A stretch of DNA of 56,591 bases from Faecalicatena fissicatena (lineage in GTDB: Bacteria; Bacillota; Clostridia; Lachnospirales; Lachnospiraceae): positions 1-56,591 of the forward strand of contig LDAQ01000087.1 of the NCBI GenBank assembly GCA_001028025.1, written 5' to 3'. Below, piece by piece: positions 16,639 to 23,339 of the stretch. How positions within the stretch are numbered: position 1 is the first letter of the stretch; every line of letters begins with the position of its first letter. The notes under the pieces are model-generated. The model did not search any database and had not been told where the DNA came from. It was given only the letters and a program-made list of their open reading frames with translations. The position numbers were made by a program, and so were the translations under genes.

Positions 16639-17619
16639 TTATTGCCCAAGCAGTTTTTTCACCATAGCCACATGCCTTGCCGTCTGTTCGATACTGTCAT
16701 AACCGCCTTCATCCTCGTACTCTGTCACAATATAACCATCGAACTCAGAATCTGCAATCAACAGAATGATCTCCTCATAAGGAATCGATGCTTCATGCAG
16801 ATTCTCGTCTACATAATGGCATTTCCCATGCATCTCAAAGCAGTACGGCATGATTTTCTTTAATCCGTCCAGTTCGGCCGCACAGCTCTTTTTGAATTGA
16901 ACGAATCCATACATACTGTTTAATGCAGCGCCGAGTGCAGGGCATTTTTCTATATCAGGCCCCATAACTTTCATGGCTTCCTCCATCGGCACCTCATCAT
17001 ATCGAAGCTGTGCACATTTTTCCAGCTGCTTTGCTTCTGCCCCTGCCGCAAGCGCTCTGTCCCAGTATGGTTTATTGGGCTTTGTTGCAAAGCAGCCAAA
17101 GTCCGGCACGAATCCTATGTATGTACTTCCCGATCTTTCTATCACATCCACATAGTCCAGAATCGACTGTGTAATCGGACTCTCCGGGTTGTGGATTTCG
17201 ATTCCTACATGTACATTATAAGCCTCGGCATACGGAGCAATCCTTGCCAGTCCCCGGGGTGAGAGCAGGTACTGTTCACGCATAACAGTACACCCGAGTT
17301 GATTGGCTGAGATGATGTCTGTAATCGCCCGTGCCACCATCTCATCCTCTGTGAGATCACGGTCTTTCAGCATTCCGCGGTCCATATTGGCAGAATAACA
17401 AACCGGCCCGATCCCATATTTCTCTTTGCATTCATTGATAAACGATGCAAATTCATCCGATACATACGGATAAGAGGGGATCATCTGGGCCGCCACGATT
17501 TCATACCCCTCCGCCCCCATTTCGGCTGCCTTGCGTATCACTCCCTCCAAATCCAGTTCGCCCTTCAGATAAGGGGAACCTAACGAAAATAATGTAATAC
17601 CTGTTTTTACTCTGGACAT
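16639..17619 (-). CDS. C-glycoside deglycosidase alpha subunit (sugar phosphate isomerase/epimerase fold)
   Basis: A 326-residue AP-endonuclease-2-like TIM barrel, the fold of DgpC/DfgA-type lyase subunits. A divalent-metal site can be read as E141 (VGIEIHNPE), D173 (FVPDFGCF), H264 (CFEMHGKCH) and E300 (IVTEYEDEGG). His143, two residues after the first Glu, sits where characterised C-glycoside deglycosidases have a proposed catalytic base. These enzymes eliminate the aglycone from a 3-oxo-C-glycoside with Mn2+. Assignment as a C-deglycosidase, rather than another isomerase, rests on the adjacent beta subunit (11 bases upstream) and the oxidoreductase. Confidence 0.78.
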   Translation of the reverse strand: MSRVKTGITLFSLGSPYLKGELDLEGVIRKAAEMGAEGYEIVAAQMIPSYPYVSDEFASFINECKEKYGIGPVCYSANMDRGMLKDRDLTEDEMVARAITDIISANQLGCTVMREQYLLSPRGLARIAPYAEAYNVHVGIEIHNPESPITQSILDYVDVIERSGSTYIGFVPDFGCFATKPNKPYWDRALAAGAEAKQLEKCAQLRYDEVPMEEAMKVMGPDIEKCPALGAALNSMYGFVQFKKSCAAELDGLKKIMPYCFEMHGKCHYVDENLHEASIPYEEIILLIADSEFDGYIVTEYEDEGGYDSIEQTARHVAMVKKLLGQ

Positions 17620-17630
17620 AATTTTCCCCC

Positions 17631-18062
17631 CTAATCTGTGATTGTTAATCTTTTGCTTCCGCAGCTGTCAACCGGCATATACTGATGATCCGGCCCGATC
17701 GGCATGTATGGTGAGCGGAAAAACAGTACCACGTCGATATCGTGTTCTCCTTTCGGAAGCCCGCCGGGAAAGCATACACGGATGGTCGCAGGCTTGATTG
17801 CCTGCCAGAATTCTGTATAGCATTTATCAAATTCCACCGGACTGAACTCTTTTCCATTCAGACAGAATTTTATTCTCTCGGACGGGACCTCAAAGCCGTC
17901 AACCTTAACCGCAAACTCATCAATTACAGATAAGAAATGCCCCCGATAGTAGCTTAAACGGATATCAAACTGGTACCCCATGTTCTTTCCGTCAACATGA
18001 TAATTTTTGAGGCTGCCGTCTACGACAACATCCACAAAATTCATTCTCATTGCGAATCCCAT
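17631..18062 (-). CDS. C-glycoside deglycosidase beta subunit (DUF6379)
   Basis: A 143-residue, mostly beta-strand protein with the layout of DUF6379/DgpB-type small subunits: GYQFDIRLSYYRGHFLSVID, a VDGFEVPSERIKFCLNGKEF strand pair, PGGLPKGEHDIDVVLFFRSPYMP and a short C-terminal segment. In known heteromers this subunit packs on the alpha barrel and completes the active-site pocket; it has no activity alone. AGGAGG nine bases upstream supports the ATG at 18062. It lies 18 bases after the oxidoreductase gene and 11 before the alpha gene. This small family is largely restricted to C-glycoside lyases, so it is the key diagnostic gene. Confidence 0.82.
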   Translation of the reverse strand: MGFAMRMNFVDVVVDGSLKNYHVDGKNMGYQFDIRLSYYRGHFLSVIDEFAVKVDGFEVPSERIKFCLNGKEFSPVEFDKCYTEFWQAIKPATIRVCFPGGLPKGEHDIDVVLFFRSPYMPIGPDHQYMPVDSCGSKRLTITD

Positions 18063-18080
18063 TTTATGGCTCCTCCTCTG

Positions 18081-19184
18081 CTAAAACTTAATTTCTTTGT
18101 TTTCTGCCGCTGATTTATAAATAGCATCCAGTACCCTTGTCACTTCCAGCGCTTCTTCCGGTTTTACGAGCGGCTGTGTGCCATTTTGAACTGCTTCCAG
18201 CCACTGTCTGCAGTCGATGGTCCCCTCTTCTCCGCCGCCACCGCCAAAATATGCGACGCTTCCGGTCGGTGAGATTGTTTCTTCCATCAGCTGTCCGTTT
18301 CTGCCGCGGTTATAAATCAGTTCATTCTTCTGGTAACTCATTCCGGAATGGATCTCGGCCCCGGCCTCTGTACCGCAGAGTGTCGTGGATGCCTCCCGGG
18401 AGTTCAGCATATTCAATGCCCAGCTTGCCTCCAGATGAATCGCCGCCCCATTTTTCATTTTTATATATCCCATGGCAGAATCTTCCACTTCATAAGTTTC
18501 CGGGTCCCATGGTCCAAACAGGTTCCCTTCCGCAGCCTGAGGAAGTCCGCCTAATTTGCAGAATACAGAACCCGATACGCTGTCCACCTCATAATTGTTC
18601 ATACACCACAGGGTAATATCCAGCGCATGGGTCCCGATATCAATCAGCGGGCCGCCGCCCTGCTGCTGTTTATCCATAAATACGCCCCATGTAGGGACCG
18701 CCCTCCGGCGGACAGCATGTGCTTTTCCATAATAGATGTCGCCAAGCTCGCCTTTTTCACATGCCGCATGAAGATTCTGTACCTCCGGCCTGAAACGGTT
18801 CTGATAGCCGATCGTGAACTGCATGCCGGATTGTTTCCATGCTTCTGTCATCTTTTCAGCTTCTTCCGTATTATGAGACATCGGTTTCTCACAATATACA
18901 TGTTTCTTTGCCGCAAATGCCGCAATTGCAATTTCACTGTGCGACACATTCGGCGTACAGATATGTACCACTTCCACATCTGGATCTGCAAGGAGCTCAC
19001 GGTAATCGGTATATACCTTTGCACCTTCGGCTCCAAACTCTTCCGCCGCTTTTTCCGCCCGCTCCACAATCACATCGCAGAATGCAGTCATTTCATTTAA
19101 TTCCGCATTATTCTTTAATGCCGGAAAATGTTTCTGATTTGCAATGCCCCCGCAGCCTATAATTCCAATCTTTAATTTATCCAT
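18081..19184 (-). CDS. Gfo/Idh/MocA-family oxidoreductase (DgpA-like sugar C3 dehydrogenase)
   Basis: A 367-residue NAD(P)-dependent oxidoreductase started at the ATG at 19184 (AGGAGG five bases upstream; a longer frame to 19244 has no ribosome site). The Rossmann motif is IGIIGCGGIANQKH (residues about 6-19), the catalytic-lysine motif is CEKPMS (K100) and the active-site region is GGGPLIDIGTHALD (D182, H186). In C-glycoside breakdown a DgpA-type member oxidises the sugar at C3 so the lyase can break the C-C bond; it can also recycle the 3-oxo sugar. It is first in the nine-gene operon. Other Gfo/Idh substrates such as inositols remain possible. Confidence 0.85.
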   Translation of the reverse strand: MDKLKIGIIGCGGIANQKHFPALKNNAELNEMTAFCDVIVERAEKAAEEFGAEGAKVYTDYRELLADPDVEVVHICTPNVSHSEIAIAAFAAKKHVYCEKPMSHNTEEAEKMTEAWKQSGMQFTIGYQNRFRPEVQNLHAACEKGELGDIYYGKAHAVRRRAVPTWGVFMDKQQQGGGPLIDIGTHALDITLWCMNNYEVDSVSGSVFCKLGGLPQAAEGNLFGPWDPETYEVEDSAMGYIKMKNGAAIHLEASWALNMLNSREASTTLCGTEAGAEIHSGMSYQKNELIYNRGRNGQLMEETISPTGSVAYFGGGGGEEGTIDCRQWLEAVQNGTQPLVKPEEALEVTRVLDAIYKSAAENKEIKF

Positions 19185-19202
19185 ATCTTCCTCCTGTTTC
19201 GC

Positions 19203-19225
19203 CTTATACACTTTATTCTGTGCCC
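19203..19225 (-). promoter_or_regulatory. Candidate promoter/activator element of the C-glycoside operon
   Basis: On the minus strand GGGCACAGAATAAAGT runs into GTATAAGG, a -10-like box about 15 bases before the ribosome site. It matches the element at 1563-1584 in 13 of the 15 bases of the core. No convincing -35 is present, as expected for an activated promoter. Confidence 0.45.
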
Positions 19226-19320
19226 ATTGTATTCTTTTTTTCACCGGATTGCCTACGAATGATTCACCAAAATATCGGTGCGTTTTTGACCTGTTTTGTC
19301 CGCTTTTTGGATTTTAAAAA

Positions 19321-19358
19321 ATCAGGTCAAAATCCGACTGTGTGATTTTTGACCTGAT
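19321..19358 (-). terminator. Hairpin after GPH symporter 2 (terminator or regulatory)
   Basis: A 12-bp perfect inverted repeat, ATCAGGTCAAAA with TTTTGACCTGAT, around a 14-base loop, 14 bases past the stop of the GPH gene. On the minus strand it is followed by an A/T-rich stretch rather than a clean T run. TTTTTGACCTG recurs at 19278-19288, so an operator role cannot be excluded. Confidence 0.55.
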
Positions 19359-19371
19359 GTATCTCAACTTT

Positions 19372-20751
19372 TTATTTGGAATTTCTCTCGTCCAGTTCGA
19401 TTCGAATCTGATCCATCTTCTTTTTATCCAGCTTATACCAGAAGAGCGGAATGGCTGAAATCAAAATACATGCTGCAGGCACAAGGTTGACCACTGCATT
19501 GATTCCCATCTTCGCTGCTTCCGTCTGATCTGCATTCGGAACATACCCTGATGCCGCAAGGAGGAGTACACATACGGAACCGGACACCGCCGTTGCCAGT
19601 TTTACGCCAAAACTCATGTAAGAATAGGTAAGCCCCTCTTCACGGATTCCGTATTTCCAGTCCCCGTATTCAATACAGTCGGAAAGCATTCCTGTACAGA
19701 TATTGCTTGCAGAATTTGCAAGTCCGATAAAAGCACTTACCACAATTAAAAAGAGATTGTTATTTGCAGGTACGACAAACATAATGACAAATGCAATGAT
19801 CTGGATAAAGTTCAGCATCAGCAGCCAGTTGCGCTTTCCAAATCTGGCCGTAGCCCAGGGAAGCATTACACACCCAATCAGCTGGAAGATGGTCATAGTG
19901 GTGTAAATTGGCGCGATCATTGTAAAAGATCCTACCACATAGATTACGTAATATGTGAGCATTGCCATACGTCCCATGATTGCCATCGCACCCAGAAATA
20001 CACAGAACACCGTAATCATCAGCATCTTGTTTTTACATAAAAGCTTCAGGGAAACCCAGACCGGTTTTCTTTCCGCTTTTTCCACCACCGGCTGTACGTG
20101 AACCGTTTCCTTACATTTCCATGCACAAAGCCAAAAGCAGGGTAATAATATAATGGAGCAAATTAACGTGGTCATAAAATAACCGTGTGCATTTGGTGTG
20201 TCACCTTTGCTGAAATATAATATCGTTGGCATCGCCACTGCCGACAGAATCATCTGAACCACACCAGAACCAACCGCTCTTGCCGAGGTGTAATTCATAC
20301 GTACCTGTGAATCCCTGGCAATCAGGTTTACCAGACCGCCGTATGTCACACAGACCGCCGTATAAGCCATGCCTGCGCCGATATAGCAGATCAGGCAGAT
20401 TATAATTTTCAAGACTCCGGTTACCGGGAAAACCGTAAAGGTTAAGAGATTGAAAATAGCCAGAAATGGCGGTGCGAACATCAGATAGGGCCTGAATTTC
20501 CCCCATCTTGACCTCGTGCGGTCCGCAACCGCTCCCATCATCGGATCATTTACAGCGTCCCATATGCGGGCAACCAGCATAATCAGCGAAATGGCCGATG
20601 CCGATAAGCCGACAATATCCGTATAAAATAATGTGAGATATGTATTAATCATATACCAGCTGAGCTGCGAACCAACTTCCCCAAAGCTATAGAAAAATCC
20701 TAACTTTTTATCGGTTCTTTCCTGTATTGGTGCCTGTTTTTCGTTTTCCAT
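19372..20751 (-). CDS. GPH-family sugar:cation symporter (2)
   Basis: A 459-residue, 12-segment membrane protein with the same family motifs as the protein at 50-1471: LGFFYSFGEVGSQLSW, FYTDIVGLSA, ARIWDAVNDPMMGAVADRTRSRWGKFRPYL. Placed directly upstream of the C-glycoside operon and downstream of AraC-GH39 regulator 2, it is the best candidate importer of the intact glycoside, by analogy with MelB-type transporters. GGGAGGAAATT precedes the ATG. The 181 bases between the regulator and this gene include an AT-rich stretch with TATAAA-like boxes and a GGAAAACAGAACAAAT element at 20845-20860. Confidence 0.88.
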   Translation of the reverse strand: MENEKQAPIQERTDKKLGFFYSFGEVGSQLSWYMINTYLTLFYTDIVGLSASAISLIMLVARIWDAVNDPMMGAVADRTRSRWGKFRPYLMFAPPFLAIFNLLTFTVFPVTGVLKIIICLICYIGAGMAYTAVCVTYGGLVNLIARDSQVRMNYTSARAVGSGVVQMILSAVAMPTILYFSKGDTPNAHGYFMTTLICSIILLPCFWLCAWKCKETVHVQPVVEKAERKPVWVSLKLLCKNKMLMITVFCVFLGAMAIMGRMAMLTYYVIYVVGSFTMIAPIYTTMTIFQLIGCVMLPWATARFGKRNWLLMLNFIQIIAFVIMFVVPANNNLFLIVVSAFIGLANSASNICTGMLSDCIEYGDWKYGIREEGLTYSYMSFGVKLATAVSGSVCVLLLAASGYVPNADQTEAAKMGINAVVNLVPAACILISAIPLFWYKLDKKKMDQIRIELDERNSK

Positions 20752-20932
20752 AATTTCCTCCCGTGCTGTTTATTTCTTGATAATGAAATCTTAACACGCA
20801 GGCTTATTTCCCACTTATTTCTATTTGTTTATAATTTCTTTATAATTTGTTCTGTTTTCCGGCCATACATGCTTTTTTATTCTACGGACAAATATAAGCT
20901 CTTCATTTTTGCCCTCACCGGTCTTTTTCTCT

Positions 20933-23329
20933 CTATTGTTCGGTAATAATGATCGTCTGAACCTCCTGCGCCTTCAAAATTGTCTCTATTTCAAGCACCT
21001 CATTTGTCACTTCCAGCGATTCAATCTGCATTCCCGGCTGAGTGATCTCTCTGTAATACTCAATCTCTGTGGCAGACAGATCATCGTAATACCCAATTTT
21101 CCCCCATTCCGCCTGAATATCGCCATGATCTCTGTTCACATAGTATTTTTTCACCTGATAAGTGCCATTCTGTACATTTCTAATTTTAAAATTGATCTGC
21201 AGGGACTCGTTATTCTCGTATAAAGTATTGAGCCTTTCAAAGGGAATCTCGTTTTCTTCCTGCAGGTAATACCTGAAATTAAAATGCCTGTAATTATGGC
21301 AGCAAATGGAAAACCTTTTCTTATTATCGCCTGTTATAATTGCATTCCTGCTTTTAGAGAGCAGGTTTTTCTCTAATTTGTTTAAAAAACTGTATGCATA
21401 AAAGACCGATTTTCGGATCATGTCCCGCGTAATCAGCCCGCAGCCGCCAAAAAGAATGCGCTTTGTATCGTAGTAGTCAGAGAATAAATCTGTCGCAACC
21501 CAGTAGCCGATCATATCCGCCTCCTGGCTGGACTGAATCAGGTTTTTCATGACATATGCAGACTTATAACAGCTGTCATTTATGGGATTCCGGTTGGAAA
21601 GGGTATTGCTCCACTCTGTCACAAAAAACCTGGGGATATCAAAGCCCTCCTCCGCGCAGATTCGCTTCGCCTCCCGGATCTGATTATACAGATAACTTTC
21701 ATCCGAAGAATATGCATTTCGTCCCCCGTCCAGCAGATCTTCATTCATAATATACGGGTAAGAATAAATGGACAGAAAATCCAGTTTCAGATTCTTTTTC
21801 TTCCAGATTCTGATATTTTCCACAAAATCCTTTTCCACATAATTCAGGCACAGGCCCGCGCCGCCGATTTTAACATTGGGGATATAACTCTTAAAAATGT
21901 GATACAGGTTCTGGAAGGTTTCGGCATAGGAAGAAGGGTCTACCTTCGTTTTCAGCACCGGATTTTTTTCCAGTTCAAAATACCAGGTTTCCACCTCTTC
22001 CACACCGTACCGTTTCACAAGATGCTTCACAAATTCTACCAGAAAACCTTTGTTTTTTTCTAAGATTTTAAATTGATTCAAATCCCCGCCGCCCGTTATA
22101 TTGTGCTGGATGTTTTCATAGATTTCCTTTGTCTTAAATCCCATCTCGACAAATGGTTTTGCTTCGATCTGCAGTATAAAATCAAAGACTTTATCCAGCA
22201 GGTTAAAATTGTATTCTGATTTATTCTCATCCAGCTGAATCATCATCTCATCAGAGATCACATTCCAGATTCTTACATATTTTATCTTTAACTTATCAAT
22301 CAGGTACCGGACATGCTCACGGTAATCAAAGCGCAGAAGATCCTCTGCTCTCCCGGCATTGAGCATCTGGTTCCAGTTAAAATCCATGGCCCTGCTTATT
22401 TGTGCATCCGCCTCCACAGAGGTCACCGCCAGATCTTCTGCCGGTTTTACTTCCACCTTATTATATGTCAGATAGTTTTCGACTCTTTTTAAAGTTTCTT
22501 TATCTGCCTCTTCTTTTTTAACCGTCTCCCTTTTTTCCAGTGTTTCTTTCCGGTATTCTGCCGGTGTCATATGGTAAATTTCCCGGAACGTCCGATTAAA
22601 GCCTGTAAGATTGGGAAATCCGCTGTCCAGCGCAATACGCACAATCATTTTGTCACTGTAAATCAATTCACTGACCGCATGCTCCATCCTGATATTATTT
22701 AACAGCTTCAAAAAGCTCATTCCAAAATTCTTTTTGATATATTTCGAAAGATAAGCATTGGACAGATACAGTTTATCCGCCAGTCCCTGCAGCGTGATCT
22801 GCTCCCGAAAGTTCGTCATGAGCTCATTCAGGATGTCATTCATTCTCTCATCCGAGATTCCCCTGAGGGACTCGTATTGCCTCATCCCTTTTTTCACGAT
22901 GAATTCCGAGGTCAGAATATAAAGGAGCTGGTATGCAATGCTGTTTCTTAAAATATTTCCCTGCCCCTCATCCGTATGGTAATAATTAAAAAGCTGCCGG
23001 ATAAAATACCGCAGATTGTCATAGCTCTCTGATTTTTCTTCTGCAGAATTGCACAGGAAATACACGCTCCCGCCGCCGAACATCCCCATCAGCTGTATAT
23101 AGTCAATAAATATGCTGCCGACCAGCACCTCCCCTTTTGACCTGTAACAATGCCGGACATTTGTATTCACCAGAAGAAACTCATCCGTTTTTAACAGCTT
23201 TTCCTCTTTTTCAAAAATAACTTCTAAAACGCCATCAAGGACATAGATAATCTCTATGTCCTGATGAAAATGCATTTCTTTATTCGGTTTTGTTGAAAAC
23301 TGACACGTCACAATGCTTTCGCTCTGCAT
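20933..23329 (-). CDS. AraC-family regulator fused to a GH39-like domain (2), probably non-catalytic
   Basis: A 798-residue paralogue of the protein at 7782-10190. The cupin begins MHFHQDIEIIYVLDGVLEV; the helix-turn-helix pair is at about residues 165-270 (ITLQGLADKLYLSNAYLSKYIKK and MIVRIALDSGFPNLTGFNRTF); a Lys/Glu-rich linker follows; the GH39-like barrel runs from about residue 315. The nucleophile motif VTEWS is present (E572), but the acid/base motif reads FELEKNP (451-457), so Asn456 replaces Glu. Hydrolysis is therefore unlikely; sugar sensing is the natural reading. GGAGGG precedes the ATG, and only 10 bases separate it from the glycosidase gene upstream, so it lies within that operon. 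Confidence 0.85.
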   Translation of the reverse strand: MQSESIVTCQFSTKPNKEMHFHQDIEIIYVLDGVLEVIFEKEEKLLKTDEFLLVNTNVRHCYRSKGEVLVGSIFIDYIQLMGMFGGGSVYFLCNSAEEKSESYDNLRYFIRQLFNYYHTDEGQGNILRNSIAYQLLYILTSEFIVKKGMRQYESLRGISDERMNDILNELMTNFREQITLQGLADKLYLSNAYLSKYIKKNFGMSFLKLLNNIRMEHAVSELIYSDKMIVRIALDSGFPNLTGFNRTFREIYHMTPAEYRKETLEKRETVKKEEADKETLKRVENYLTYNKVEVKPAEDLAVTSVEADAQISRAMDFNWNQMLNAGRAEDLLRFDYREHVRYLIDKLKIKYVRIWNVISDEMMIQLDENKSEYNFNLLDKVFDFILQIEAKPFVEMGFKTKEIYENIQHNITGGGDLNQFKILEKNKGFLVEFVKHLVKRYGVEEVETWYFELEKNPVLKTKVDPSSYAETFQNLYHIFKSYIPNVKIGGAGLCLNYVEKDFVENIRIWKKKNLKLDFLSIYSYPYIMNEDLLDGGRNAYSSDESYLYNQIREAKRICAEEGFDIPRFFVTEWSNTLSNRNPINDSCYKSAYVMKNLIQSSQEADMIGYWVATDLFSDYYDTKRILFGGCGLITRDMIRKSVFYAYSFLNKLEKNLLSKSRNAIITGDNKKRFSICCHNYRHFNFRYYLQEENEIPFERLNTLYENNESLQINFKIRNVQNGTYQVKKYYVNRDHGDIQAEWGKIGYYDDLSATEIEYYREITQPGMQIESLEVTNEVLEIETILKAQEVQTIIITEQ

Positions 23330-23339
23330 GCTGCCCTCC

